In this document: positions 51,072-62,724 of the stretch, one piece after another | Layout of the letters: each line of letters starts with the position of its first letter | How positions within the stretch are numbered: position 1 is the stretch's first letter | Notes under the pieces: generated by a model | What the model saw: only the letters and a program-made list of their open reading frames with translations | Databases searched by the model: none | What the model was told of the DNA's origin: nothing | DNA from: JACKII01 sp041687435 | GTDB lineage: Bacteria; Pseudomonadota; Alphaproteobacteria; Bin95 | Direction of reading: 5' to 3' | Length of the DNA: 64,000 bases | Assembly: GCA_041687435.1 (NCBI GenBank) | Contig: JAWLBX010000013.1 | Span: 1-64,000, forward strand | Translations under genes and position numbers: made by a program

Positions 51072-54000
51072 TCAGAACGATCCATCAAAATAGTCCTGAA
51101 GCGGCGAAACTTCAAGGTCACCTTCGCGCAGCGCCGCAATACCTTCCACAGCCGCGCGGGCACCGGCCATCGTTGTATAATACGGTACCCGCTCGGATAG
51201 CGCCGCCCGGCGCAGGCTGAAACTGTCGGTCACCGCCTGCTTGCCTTCCGACGTATTGATGACCAGATCCACCTCGCCATTGCGAATCACATCGACGATG
51301 TGAGGCCGGCCTTCCATCACCTTGTTGACGCGGGCGACCTCCAGCCCCTCCGCCTGTAGCGCCCGCTGGGTGCCGCCAGTGGCCAGCAGCTTAAAGCCCA
51401 TTTCGATCAACCGGCGGGCAGGCGCAACAATGGCGGCCTTGTCACCGTCGCGCACGGACAGGAACACCGTACCGCCACACGGCAACATCGCGCTGGCACC
51501 CAACTGCGACTTGGCAAACGCCCGGCCAAAATCCCGGTCAATGCCCATAACCTCGCCGGTCGACTTCATTTCCGGCCCCAGCAGAGTATCGACGCCGGGG
51601 AAGCGTGCGAACGGGAAGACGGCTTCTTTCACGGCTATATGGCCGGGGTTCAGATTGATTGGCGGGAAGTTGGTCAGTTTCTCCCCTGCCATCAGGCGGG
51701 CAGCGATTTTGGCGATTGGCACGCCGATCGCCTTGGCAACGAACGGAACCGTGCGGCTGGCGCGCGGATTGACTTCCAGAATGTAGATTTCATGCTTGCC
51801 ATCCTCCACGCGGACGGCGAACTGCGTGTTCATCAAGCCAACAACCTGAAGCCCCTTTGCCAGCGCCTCGGTCTGCCGCGTGATTTCTTCGACGACTTCG
51901 GGCGGCAGCGAATAGGGCGGCAGCGAGCAGGCGCTATCGCCCGAATGAACACCAGCCTCCTCAATGTGCTCCATGATGCCGGCGACGCGCACGTCGGTGC
52001 CGTCAGCGAGCGCATCGACATCCACCTCGATGGCGTCGTTCAGATACGAGTCGACCAGCACGGGGCTGTCGCCCGAGACCAACACCGCCGTTGCAATATA
52101 ATTCTGCAAGCCGTCCCGGTCGTGAACGATCTGCATCGCCCGGCCGCCCAACACGTAGGACGGCCGCAGAAGGACCGGATAGCCGATTTTCGCAGCCACC
52201 GCTTCCGCCTCTTCCAGAGAGTGGGCGATCCCGTTCGGCGGCTGGCGCAAACCCAGCCGGGTAATCAAATCCTGAAACCGCTCCCGGTCTTCGGCCAGGT
52301 CGATAGCGTCGGGAGACGTTCCCAGGATCGGAATCCCCGCTTCCTCCAACGCTTCCGCCAGCTTTAACGGAGTCTGTCCACCGAACTGCACAATCACGCC
52401 CTTGAGCGTCCCTGTCGACTGCTCCTTGCGCGCAATCTCGATCACGTCCTCGGCCGTCAGCGGCTCAAAATAAAGGCGGTCGGCGGTGTCGTAGTCGGTG
52501 GAGACGGTTTCCGGGTTGCAGTTGACCATGATGGTCTCGTACCCGGCTTCTTGCAAAGCAAACACCGCATGCACGCAGCAATAGTCGAACTCGATACCCT
52601 GACCGATTCGGTTTGGACCACCGCCCAGAATCATAACCTTGGTGCGGTCCGTCGGCTCCGCCTCGCATTCCGGCGGGATCGAGCCGTCGCCTTCATAGCA
52701 GGAATAGAGATAGGGCGTCTCACTGGCGAATTCGGCCGCGCAGGTATCGATCCGCTTGTAGACCGGATGCACAGCCAGTTCGGCCCGAAGGGCTGCAACT
52801 TCTGCCTCCCGCTTGCCGGCCAACTCGGCCAAGCGGGCATCGCTGAAGCCCATGCGCTTCAGCTGCCACATCCCTTGCGCATCGGCGGGCAGGCCATTGG
52901 CCTTGATCCCGTTTTCGGTCTCGACGATGCCGCGGACCTGTTCCAGGAACCAGGGGTCGTATTTGCAGGCCTGACGGATGGTATCGGTCGAAAGCCCGGC
53001 ACGATAGGCCTGGGCAATGGTCAACAGCCGGTCCGGCCGCGGCTGGGTCAGGGCGGCAATGATGACTTCCGGATCGTCGCTGCCCGAAATTAGCTGCTCG
53101 TTCAGGCCGGTCAGCCCGGTTTCCATCGAACGGAACGCTTTTTGCAGGGATTCGGCAAAAGACCGGCCAACCGCCATTGCCTCACCCACCGATTTCATCG
53201 ATGTGGTGAGCAGCGGCTCCGCACCTGCGAACTTCTCGAACGTGAACCGGGGCATTTTGGTAACGACATAGTCGATGGTCGGCTCGAACGAGGCTGGCGT
53301 CACCTTGGTAATGTCGTTGTCAAGCTCGTCCAGTGTATAGCCAACCGCCAGCTTGGCCGCGACCTTGGCAATCGGGAAACCCGTCGCCTTGGACGCCAGC
53401 GCGGACGAGCGCGAAACACGCGGGTTCATCTCGATCACGATCAGCCGCCCCGTATCCGGGTTGACCGCGAACTGCACGTTGCTGCCGCCCGTATCGACAC
53501 CGATCTCACGCAGGCACGCGATCGAAGCGTCGCGCATCAATTGGTATTCTTTGTCCGTCAGCGTCAGCGCCGGCGCGACCGTCACACTATCGCCGGTGTG
53601 CACGCCCATCGGGTCGATATTCTCGATGGCGCAGACGATGATGCAGTTGTCCGCATGATCGCGCACCACCTCCATCTCGAACTCTTTCCAGCCGAGCACG
53701 CTTTCCTCGACCAGCACCTGATTGACGGGAGAGACCTCCAGACCGTTGCGCACGATCTGCTCGAACTCTTCCCGATTATAGGCGATACCCCCACCCTGGC
53801 CGCCAAGCGTGTAGGATGGGCGGATGATGGTGGGCAGCCCTATTTCCTCCAATGCCTCCCTGGCTTCGTCCCAGGTACTGGCGATACGGCTGGCTGGTGA
53901 CTCCAGGCCGATGCGGGTCATCGCATCGCGAAACAGCTCCCGGTCCTCGGCCTTGGCGATGGCATCGCGCTTGGCGCCGATCAGCTCCACCTTGTATTTG

Positions 54001-54326
54001 GCGAGCGTACCGTTATCCGCCAGCGCCAGCGCAGTGTTCAGAGCCGTCTGTCCGCCCATGGTCGGCAACAGCGCATCCGGCCGCTCTTTCTCGATGATCT
54101 TGGCGACCATTTCCGGCGTAATCGGCTCCACGTAAGTGGCATCCGCCAGGTTCGGATCGGTCATGATCGTCGCCGGGTTGGAGTTCACGAGGATGATCCG
54201 ATACCCCTCCTCCCGCAGCGCCTTGCACGCCTGGGCTCCGGAATAATCGAACTCGCAAGCCTGACCGATGACAATCGGCCCAGCGCCGATGATCAGGATG
54301 GACTTGATGTCTGTGCGTTTGGGCAT
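51072..54326 (-). CDS. carB: carbamoyl-phosphate synthase large subunit
   Basis: A 1084-residue CarB with two homologous ATP-grasp halves and a C-terminal MGS-like allosteric domain. The first half starts IKSILIIGAGPIVIGQACEF and has GGQTALNTALAL; the second starts VMILGGGPNRIGQGIEFDY and has VQFGGQTPLKLAEALE. The allosteric domain begins near FLSVRDGDKAAIVAPARRL. It makes carbamoyl phosphate from bicarbonate, ATP and ammonia supplied by CarA, for arginine and pyrimidines. The start at 54326 (MPKRTDIKS) is eight bases after the carA stop; the longer reading frame to 55172 is a shadow of carA. Confidence 0.98.
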   Translation of the reverse strand: MPKRTDIKSILIIGAGPIVIGQACEFDYSGAQACKALREEGYRIILVNSNPATIMTDPNLADATYVEPITPEMVAKIIEKERPDALLPTMGGQTALNTALALADNGTLAKYKVELIGAKRDAIAKAEDRELFRDAMTRIGLESPASRIASTWDEAREALEEIGLPTIIRPSYTLGGQGGGIAYNREEFEQIVRNGLEVSPVNQVLVEESVLGWKEFEMEVVRDHADNCIIVCAIENIDPMGVHTGDSVTVAPALTLTDKEYQLMRDASIACLREIGVDTGGSNVQFAVNPDTGRLIVIEMNPRVSRSSALASKATGFPIAKVAAKLAVGYTLDELDNDITKVTPASFEPTIDYVVTKMPRFTFEKFAGAEPLLTTSMKSVGEAMAVGRSFAESLQKAFRSMETGLTGLNEQLISGSDDPEVIIAALTQPRPDRLLTIAQAYRAGLSTDTIRQACKYDPWFLEQVRGIVETENGIKANGLPADAQGMWQLKRMGFSDARLAELAGKREAEVAALRAELAVHPVYKRIDTCAAEFASETPYLYSCYEGDGSIPPECEAEPTDRTKVMILGGGPNRIGQGIEFDYCCVHAVFALQEAGYETIMVNCNPETVSTDYDTADRLYFEPLTAEDVIEIARKEQSTGTLKGVIVQFGGQTPLKLAEALEEAGIPILGTSPDAIDLAEDRERFQDLITRLGLRQPPNGIAHSLEEAEAVAAKIGYPVLLRPSYVLGGRAMQIVHDRDGLQNYIATAVLVSGDSPVLVDSYLNDAIEVDVDALADGTDVRVAGIMEHIEEAGVHSGDSACSLPPYSLPPEVVEEITRQTEALAKGLQVVGLMNTQFAVRVEDGKHEIYILEVNPRASRTVPFVAKAIGVPIAKIAARLMAGEKLTNFPPINLNPGHIAVKEAVFPFARFPGVDTLLGPEMKSTGEVMGIDRDFGRAFAKSQLGASAMLPCGGTVFLSVRDGDKAAIVAPARRLIEMGFKLLATGGTQRALQAEGLEVARVNKVMEGRPHIVDVIRNGEVDLVINTSEGKQAVTDSFSLRRAALSERVPYYTTMAGARAAVEGIAALREGDLEVSPLQDYFDGSF

Positions 54327-54334
54327 GACGGAAC

Positions 54335-55525
54335 CTAGCGCGCCTGATCGATGGCTTCTACGAAACGTTGAAACAGATAATGGCTGTCGTGGGGGCCGGG
54401 TGAGGCCTCCGGATGGTATTGCACCGAGAAAACCGGCCGGCCTTCCGCCTGCAACCCTTCGAGCGAACCGTCGAACAATGAGATGTGCGTGGCGGTCACA
54501 CCGGAGGGCAGCGAGTTCTGGTCGATGACGAAGCCGTGGTTTTGGCTGGTAATTTCCACCTTGCCGGTTGCCAAATCCTTCACCGGATGGTTGGCGCCGC
54601 GATGGCCGATTGCCATCTTGTGGCTTTTCGCGCCAAGCGACAGCGCCAGCAATTGGTGGCCAAGGCAGATGCCGAAGGTGGGCAGACCTGTCTCCAGCAG
54701 CTTTTGCAATGTCGGCACCGCGTGCTCCGCCGTCGCCGCCGGGTCTCCCGGGCCGTTGGCAAGAAACAGGCCATCGGGACGGTGGGCCAGAATTTCCTCC
54801 GCCGTGGCCATTGCCGGAACCACGGTCACGCGGCAGCCGGCGCCCGCCAGGCGGCGCAGGATGTTGCGCTTGGCGCCGTAATCGACGGCAACAACATGGC
54901 GTTGCGGCTGATCCTGCTGGCCATAGCCCGAACCCAGAAGCCAGGGCGTCTCTGTCCAGGCATAGGTTTGGGTGCAGGAAACCTCCCGCGCCAGATCCAT
55001 GCCTTCCAGGCCGGGCCATGCCCTGGCTGCCGCCAACGCGCCCTCGATATCCAGCACGCCATCGGCAGCATGGACGATCACACCGTTCGGTGCGCCGCCA
55101 TCGCGGATGCGGCGCGTCAACCGCCGCGTGTCCACCCCGGCAATGCCGATAAGCCCCAAGCGGGTGAGCCATGTGTTCAGGTGTTCGGCTGCGCGGAAAT
55201 TCGATGGGTCAGTGATATCCATTCGGACGACACAGCCGCGCGCGACCGGCGTCATGGTTTCGATATCCTCGGCATTCGCACCAACATTGCCGATATGCGG
55301 AAAGGTGAAGGTGATGATCTGGCCGGCAAACGATGGATCGGTCAGGATTTCCTGATATCCGGTCATGGCCGTATTGAAGCAGACTTCGCCAACCGTCTGG
55401 CCGGTTGCGCCAATCCCTTTGCCCCAGAAAACGGTTCCATCGGCCAAGACCAGCGCAGCGGATGCGCCGCGCGGCTGAATGGCGCCGGCAAGCGGCGCTA
55501 CAGAGCTATTATTCGTGTTTGACAT
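54335..55525 (-). CDS. carA: carbamoyl-phosphate synthase small subunit
   Basis: A 396-residue CarA, the glutamine amidotransferase partner of CarB. The N-terminal domain has SAALVLADGTVFWGKGIGATG and GEVCFNTAMTGYQEILTDPS, and the class I amidotransferase domain has the nucleophile cysteine in TFGICLGHQLLAL with His and Glu in QYHPEASPG. It starts at 55525 with AAGG nearby. A few N-terminal residues (MSNTNNSSVAPLAG) are extra compared with many homologues. Divergent from the yqeY gene across 299 bases. Confidence 0.98.
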   Translation of the reverse strand: MSNTNNSSVAPLAGAIQPRGASAALVLADGTVFWGKGIGATGQTVGEVCFNTAMTGYQEILTDPSFAGQIITFTFPHIGNVGANAEDIETMTPVARGCVVRMDITDPSNFRAAEHLNTWLTRLGLIGIAGVDTRRLTRRIRDGGAPNGVIVHAADGVLDIEGALAAARAWPGLEGMDLAREVSCTQTYAWTETPWLLGSGYGQQDQPQRHVVAVDYGAKRNILRRLAGAGCRVTVVPAMATAEEILAHRPDGLFLANGPGDPAATAEHAVPTLQKLLETGLPTFGICLGHQLLALSLGAKSHKMAIGHRGANHPVKDLATGKVEITSQNHGFVIDQNSLPSGVTATHISLFDGSLEGLQAEGRPVFSVQYHPEASPGPHDSHYLFQRFVEAIDQAR

Positions 55526-55824
55526 CGGACCTTCGTCGGGTCAGAGCGAGGCGATCGGTTGCCACAGGGGCGGCAAAACCTACATCAGTTTCGCCTTGCT
55601 TGACGACCAGATGCAATGCCACCTATGAGGGGCTGATCTGCAACCGCCAGCTAGACGGGTTAGATAGGCGATCCGCGCCGAAACGTCAAGGTATCGCGCC
55701 AGCGATAACATGCAAGAAAACAAGACGTTAGCAATCTGGACGAAATGTCCGACACTAGCCTTTAGTAGGCTGCCCCGGCCTGCCACCGGATGGTGACAGC
55801 CTTAGCAGTGAGGAGAAGATCGCA
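55526..55824. other. 299-base divergent region between carA and yqeY
   Basis: No gene is supported here. It must hold promoters for the car operon and for the yqeY-dnaG-rpoD cluster, but I could not assign -35/-10 boxes or operators with confidence. An AGGAGA ribosome site for yqeY lies at its right end. Confidence 0.4.
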
Positions 55825-56283
55825 ATGTTGCGACCTCTGGTTTCCCAACAACTCAAAGATGCCATGCGCGCAAAGGATGAACGGGCGGTTTCAACCCTCC
55901 GCTTGATCTCCGCCGCGATCAAGGACCGCGATATTGCGGCCCGCAGCGATGGCATCACCGACGGCATCAGCGACGAAGAAATCCTTCAGCTGTTGCAAAA
56001 AATGATCAAGCAACGGCAAGAATCGATCAGGATGTACGAGGAAGGTGGCCGGCTCGAACTTGCGCAGCAAGAACGGGAGGAAATTGAGATCATCGAACGC
56101 TTTTTGCCAAAACAACTCAGCGATGACGAGGTCACCGCCGCGGTGGACAGGGCCATCGCCGAACTTGGCGCCGGCAGCATGAAGGATATGGGCCCCCTGA
56201 TGGCGGCGCTGCGTGAGCGCTATGCCGGCGTGATGGACTTCGGCAAGGCGAGTGTCACCGCAAAATCGCGCCTGATGAACTGA
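55825..56283 (+). CDS. GatB/YqeY domain protein
   Basis: A 152-residue YqeY-type protein. The helical domain has LKDAMRAKDERAVSTLRLISAAIKDR, then EEILQLLQKMIKQRQESIRMYEEGGR and a C-terminal KPQL-like segment with FLPKQLSDDEVTAAV. It resembles the tail domain of GatB that contacts tRNA. In many alphaproteobacteria it takes the place of rpsU in front of dnaG and rpoD, as here. AGGAG lies upstream of the ATG. It ends 27 bases before dnaG and is likely co-transcribed. Exact function unknown. Confidence 0.9.
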   Translation: MLRPLVSQQLKDAMRAKDERAVSTLRLISAAIKDRDIAARSDGITDGISDEEILQLLQKMIKQRQESIRMYEEGGRLELAQQEREEIEIIERFLPKQLSDDEVTAAVDRAIAELGAGSMKDMGPLMAALRERYAGVMDFGKASVTAKSRLMN

Positions 56284-56310
56284 CCCACCCATCCACGGTC
56301 CGCCCATGCA

Positions 56311-58146
56311 ATGAGCATCCCTCCTGACTTTCTCGACGATCTACGGACCCGTGTGCCGGTTTCCGACGTTGTGCGCCGGCGGGTGCAGTTGCGGAAACAA
56401 GGCCGGGAATGGGCTGGCCTCAGCCCGTTCAACAAGGAAAAGACTCCGTCTTTTTTCGTGAACGACGAGAAACGGTTCTACCACTGCTTTTCCTCCGGCA
56501 AGCACGGCGACGTGTTTTCGTTCTTGATGGAGGTAGAGGGCCTCACTTTTCGGGAGGCGGTGGAAACGGTGGCGTCGCTCGCCGGCATGGACGTGCCGAG
56601 CGAAGGCCCGGATGCGGCGGTCCGGCGCCAGCAGACCCAGGATTTGCGTGGCGTCGCCAGTCTGGCAGCCGATTATTTCGAGCAGCAATTGCGGTTGCCC
56701 GCCGGCCGCGACGCGCTGGCCTATCTGAAAGGCCGCGGCCTGGACGACGCCACCATCCGCCGCTTCCGCCTGGGCTACGCACCGGCCGCGCCGGGCAGCC
56801 TGACTGCCGGTCTGGCGCGGGACGGCGTAACCGCGCCCCAGTTGATCGCCGCCGGCCTGCTCAAGGAACGGGACGATGGCCGCGCGACCGACTATTTCCG
56901 CGACCGCGTGATGTTTCCGATCACCGACCGGCAGGGCCACGTCATCGGCTTTGGTGGGCGGGCACTGGGCGACGCGCAGCCGAAATATCTCAACTCGCCG
57001 GAAAACGCGCTGTTTCATAAGGGCAGTGTGCTCTACGGCCTCGCCTCCGCCCGTCAGGCCGCGCACCAGACGGACCGGGTGCTGGTGGTCGAAGGCTACA
57101 TGGATGTGATCGCGCTTGCACAGGCCGGTATTGCGGAAGCCGTCGCGCCGCTCGGCACCGCCATCGGCGAAGATCAAATTCGCCTGCTTTGGACCCTGGC
57201 AGCAGAACCGGTGTTGTGCCTGGATGGCGACCGCGCCGGCCGTGCTGCGGCGATCCGGACGGCCGAACGGGCATTGCCCGGCCTAAAGCCCGGCAAATCG
57301 CTCCGCTTTGCCATGCTGCCGCAAGGAGAAGACCCGGATACGCTGGTCCGCAGTCAAGGCACCGCCGCCGTGGAAGCGATCATCTCTGCCGCCACCCCTC
57401 TCGCGGAAACACTTTGGCAGGCGGAATGGGAGCGCAATCCCCCCACATCGCCGGAACGCCGTGCTGCGTTTCATCAGGCCGTCCTGAGCCAGGTTCGCCG
57501 TATCGAGGATGAAACCGTCCGGAATTATTACGAGCAAGACATGCGCGAGCGGCTGCGCGCGGCATTTGCGACCGAGGCCAAAGGCCGGCCCGAAGGCCCC
57601 CAAGGCCTCTACCGCCGGCCCTTTCCACCGCGAACCGCCCCCTTGCCGCGGACCAATTTGCGGCCGAATCCCGCCAGCCTGGCCCAATTGCGCGAACGAA
57701 CCCTATTGGGTTTGCTGCTGCTCCACCCCATTTTGGCAGAGGAATTGGCAGAGCGCGTCGCCCAGATTCCATTGCGTGATAAGGCGCTTGACAGTTTGCG
57801 CAGCCAAATTTTAAGCCTAGTTGCGACCCATAATAACCTTGACGCTGACCGCTTCATGACACAGCTAATAGGAGGAGTCGCTTTGGCGCCGGACATGGCA
57901 CAGATAATCTCAACGGCGGTTATGTCCGCCAGGACGGCCCTACCGGCCACAGCGACAGAAAGTGGGAACGCAATTGGCGAGGCACGTGCTGCAGTGACCG
58001 ATTTGCTTGAATCCCTCGAAAGCGACAGCGTTTACGCGGAACTGCGGCAGCAGGCAGCGGTAATGGATGACGAATCCAGTGCCTATGACCGGCTCAGACG
58101 GCTGGTCGCGGCGGAACGACAGCGCCTGGCGGATGGTCGGGGCTAG
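56311..58146 (+). CDS. dnaG: DNA primase with degenerate zinc ribbon
   Basis: A 611-residue DnaG, which makes RNA primers at the replication fork. The N-terminal zinc domain should have the CHC2 pattern, but only Cys59 of FYHCFSSGKHGD remains: the expected Cys38, His41 and Cys62 are Ser38, Asn41 and Ser62 (GLSPFNKEKTPSFF). The catalytic core (DRVMFPITDRQGHVIGFGGRALG) and Toprim region (LVVEGYMDVIALAQAG, DGDRAGR) are intact. The C-terminal helicase-binding part is less conserved. The gene lies between yqeY and rpoD, five bases before the longest rpoD frame. Confidence 0.95.
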   Translation: MSIPPDFLDDLRTRVPVSDVVRRRVQLRKQGREWAGLSPFNKEKTPSFFVNDEKRFYHCFSSGKHGDVFSFLMEVEGLTFREAVETVASLAGMDVPSEGPDAAVRRQQTQDLRGVASLAADYFEQQLRLPAGRDALAYLKGRGLDDATIRRFRLGYAPAAPGSLTAGLARDGVTAPQLIAAGLLKERDDGRATDYFRDRVMFPITDRQGHVIGFGGRALGDAQPKYLNSPENALFHKGSVLYGLASARQAAHQTDRVLVVEGYMDVIALAQAGIAEAVAPLGTAIGEDQIRLLWTLAAEPVLCLDGDRAGRAAAIRTAERALPGLKPGKSLRFAMLPQGEDPDTLVRSQGTAAVEAIISAATPLAETLWQAEWERNPPTSPERRAAFHQAVLSQVRRIEDETVRNYYEQDMRERLRAAFATEAKGRPEGPQGLYRRPFPPRTAPLPRTNLRPNPASLAQLRERTLLGLLLLHPILAEELAERVAQIPLRDKALDSLRSQILSLVATHNNLDADRFMTQLIGGVALAPDMAQIISTAVMSARTALPATATESGNAIGEARAAVTDLLESLESDSVYAELRQQAAVMDDESSAYDRLRRLVAAERQRLADGRG

Positions 58147-58184
58147 GCACAATGGAAAGCTCGGGTAAGCGGGACAGGAATCAT

Positions 58185-60257
<2,073 letters not shown>

Positions 60258-60276
60258 CGCCATGGGAGCCGCCGGC

Positions 60277-61011
60277 ATGAAGGCGGTCCCAGCCGACGAA
60301 GCGATTGTGGTGGAACCACTTTCCCCGGCCGTGGGACTCGAAGTCCGCGGCGCGTCTCTCGACGCGCCGTCGGACGAATTGTCTGCGATGGTCAGCGATC
60401 TATGGCAGGTTGGAGGGGCATTGCTGTTCCGCAACTGTGCAGATCCCACCCGGGGCGCCGCGGCGTTGGGCAGGGCGATCGCCGGCAACACCCTGATCAC
60501 AGTTTCCGCCGCCGTACCAGGCGGTACAGATTGGATGATGGTCGGGGCGGACACTTCGGACCCGCCGCCGCTCGCCTGCATCGTCGGCACCGAAACCGGC
60601 AACCTGCCCGCACTCTGGCTGGCAGGCATGGAAGCGGCAGCAGATGCAATGCGCCTTACAGGGGCGGATACGCTGGCGGAAGCGCAAGGCCTGCATTTCG
60701 CACACTCTCTCGATGGTCCCATGCTGCCGATTGTGCAGAAACACCCCGTCAGCGGCGCGACAGCCTTCTATCCCCCCCCGCGACGAGCAGCTGCAACCGA
60801 CCCGGTTGCGCTGGCGATTGTGCGCATGGCAGAGGAGCCGCAGTTCTGCCACCGCCATGATTGGCAGCCGGGCGACCTGTTGGCCTGGGATCCGCGCGTG
60901 GTGCGCAGCATGTGGACGCATGCACCAGCGGAAAAGGATGCCACCTTCGCCATCGTACGCACCGCCGCACCCCAGCCAATGACGCGGCCGGAATGGGAAA
61001 TGCCTCTTTAG
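60277..61011 (+). CDS. TauD/TfdA-fold protein lacking the iron ligands
   Basis: A 244-residue protein. The start VVEPLSPAVGLEVRGASL and the ALLFRNCAD strand are clearly the beginning of the taurine/2,4-D dioxygenase family, and PPPLACIVGTETGNLPALW, VQKHPVSGATAFYP, WQPGDLLAWDPR and FAIVRTA match later segments in order. But the WHTD motif reads WMMV (86-89) and the distal histidine after WDPR is Ser211. It is probably not an active iron dioxygenase. The start at 60277 has GGGAG about seven bases upstream; 60262 is the alternative. It follows rpoD closely and is convergent with the CoA-transferase gene. Confidence 0.7.
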   Translation: MKAVPADEAIVVEPLSPAVGLEVRGASLDAPSDELSAMVSDLWQVGGALLFRNCADPTRGAAALGRAIAGNTLITVSAAVPGGTDWMMVGADTSDPPPLACIVGTETGNLPALWLAGMEAAADAMRLTGADTLAEAQGLHFAHSLDGPMLPIVQKHPVSGATAFYPPPRRAAATDPVALAIVRMAEEPQFCHRHDWQPGDLLAWDPRVVRSMWTHAPAEKDATFAIVRTAAPQPMTRPEWEMPL

Positions 61012-61020
61012 GTCACAACA

Positions 61021-62262
61021 TCAGACCAGTGTATCGATTGCCTTGCGCAGATCGGCACGATGGTCAGGATGAGCGATGCCGATCATCGCCTCCGCCCGCT
61101 GGACCAAGCTTTTACCGCGCAGTTCCGCCATGCCGAACTCGGTGATGACAACGTCCGCATCGGCGCGCAGCGTTGTCACCGGGCCGGAAAGTTTCGGTAC
61201 GATCCGCGGTCGCTTGGCCTTACCGGCCGTAGCGCCTAGCGTGATGATCGCCCGGCCCTCTGGCGCCTCAAAACCAGCCCGGTGGAAATTCACTTGCCCG
61301 CCGACGGCACCGATATAGCGCCCATCCACAGCCTCCGACCCAACTTGCCCGGTTAGGTCCACCTCCAAGGCCGAGTTGATGGCATAGAATTTCCTGAAAT
61401 TCCGCAACACCTCGGCCGAATGGGTATAGCGACCGCGGCGCATCAGCAAATGCGGATTCCGGTTGGCAAAATCGCAAAGCCTCTGCGATCCATACAACGC
61501 AGTTACCACACTAAAATCTTGGTCTATTTCCTTGAATTTATTGGATATTGCTCCGCTCTCGATCAATTGGACGAAGCTGTCGGCGACACTGCCGGAATGG
61601 CAGCCCAAATCGCGATGCCTAACCAATGCCGCGGCAATCGCGTCCGGCGTCGCGCCGACGCCATATTGAAAAGTCGCCCCATCCGGAACCAGCCGCGCCA
61701 CCTGTTCGGCAATCGCATGATCGACCGGGCCGGGCGGCCGCGTATGCCAGAGGTCGGGCGGCTGTGTTGCCGGAAATACGGCTGTCAGCATGTCGCCGGA
61801 AATTTCGCTGTCGCCATGGGTCCAGGGCATGGCGGCATTCTCCTCCGCCAGCACGACCCGCGCACATTCCATCGCGTCGCGCACATGGTCGAGCGTGAGG
61901 CCGAGCGAGCGCCTCCCTGCCTCGTCCGATGGCGTCACAGTGCAGAACACCACGTCCGGCACCAGCAATCCATCATGGAAAAGCCGGGCGTAGTCCGAAA
62001 AATGCGCCGGCACGATATCCAGCCGGCCCGCCGGGAACAGCTTGGCGTTGACGCCGAATCCATCCATCGCCAAATAGCTGATGCCGGTGCTGGTCACCCG
62101 GTCTGCACCAGGGTCGAGCGGGAAGCTGTTGAGAAAGCGCACACTCCCCAATGCCGCCGCCTGCCCAATCAACGCCTTGATCAGCCCCTGTGGCGCAGCG
62201 CCCAACTGGGCGCAGAAAACCAAGTCACCGGGCCTGATGTGGGCAGAGAGGTCGATGGTCAT
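61021..62262 (-). CDS. acetyl-CoA hydrolase/4-hydroxybutyrate CoA-transferase family protein
   Basis: A 413-residue family-1-like CoA-transferase. The N-terminal half has IRPGDLVFCAQLGAAPQGLI and the C-terminal half contains the catalytic glutamate in AINSALEVDLTGQVGSE, the glycine-rich GAVGGQVNFHRAG and the tail ITEFGMAELRGKSLVQRA with IAHPDHRADL. It moves CoA between short acids, for example acetate, 4-hydroxybutyrate or propionate. The stop of the thioesterase gene overlaps its start by four bases, so both are probably one transcript with the cupin and methyltransferase genes upstream. Confidence 0.9.
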   Translation of the reverse strand: MTIDLSAHIRPGDLVFCAQLGAAPQGLIKALIGQAAALGSVRFLNSFPLDPGADRVTSTGISYLAMDGFGVNAKLFPAGRLDIVPAHFSDYARLFHDGLLVPDVVFCTVTPSDEAGRRSLGLTLDHVRDAMECARVVLAEENAAMPWTHGDSEISGDMLTAVFPATQPPDLWHTRPPGPVDHAIAEQVARLVPDGATFQYGVGATPDAIAAALVRHRDLGCHSGSVADSFVQLIESGAISNKFKEIDQDFSVVTALYGSQRLCDFANRNPHLLMRRGRYTHSAEVLRNFRKFYAINSALEVDLTGQVGSEAVDGRYIGAVGGQVNFHRAGFEAPEGRAIITLGATAGKAKRPRIVPKLSGPVTTLRADADVVITEFGMAELRGKSLVQRAEAMIGIAHPDHRADLRKAIDTLV

Positions 62263-62696
62263 GCAGCCTTGCCGTTTTCATAAGCGTCCAGTAGGTCCAA
62301 CAAGTTTTGTGGCAGTGGCGCGCTCTGATGGGTTTCCTGGTTAGTGTAGACCCAGACCACCTCGCCCGTCGTTCGCAAATCTTCCCGGCCCGCCGGGTGA
62401 ATTTCGAAGGTAAAGGTCAGACTGGAGCGGCCGATACGGCCCGGGCGCACGAATACCTCAATATCCTCACGCTTTGCGACCGGCTGCTGCCATTCGACCA
62501 AGGCACGCACGGTGTGGAAATCGTGATTGCTCCGCTCGACCTCCGCCTCGTACTCATAGCCGATGGCGACGATGTATTCCGTGATCGCGCAATCGAAATA
62601 GGTCAGGTAGTGCGCGTTAAAGACGATGGCCTGGTTATCGACCTCGGAATAACGTACGCGCGTCGGCCAGGAAAAACGGAAATCACTGCGGGCCAT
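62259..62696 (-). CDS. acyl-CoA thioesterase (YbgC/4HBT-like)
   Basis: A 145-residue hotdog thioesterase. The site segment is RYSEVDNQAIVFNAHYLTYFD, with the usual Asp and an Asn/His helix, followed by VRALVEWQQPVAKREDIEV. It hydrolyses short or medium acyl-CoA. The ATG at 62696 has GAGAGAG upstream. It is coupled by a four-base overlap to the CoA-transferase gene and lies 28 bases after the cupin gene, so the group looks like a small operon for CoA-linked acid metabolism. Confidence 0.88.
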   Translation of the reverse strand: MARSDFRFSWPTRVRYSEVDNQAIVFNAHYLTYFDCAITEYIVAIGYEYEAEVERSNHDFHTVRALVEWQQPVAKREDIEVFVRPGRIGRSSLTFTFEIHPAGREDLRTTGEVVWVYTNQETHQSAPLPQNLLDLLDAYENGKAA

Positions 62697-62724
62697 TGGC
62701 ACTCTCTCTCGCAAGCGGGAAGGA

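Noticed and set aside
51072..55172. carB read as a 1366-residue protein
   Set aside because: The part beyond 54326 overlaps carA in another frame and has no homology. CarB's usual start is at 54326, just after the carA stop.
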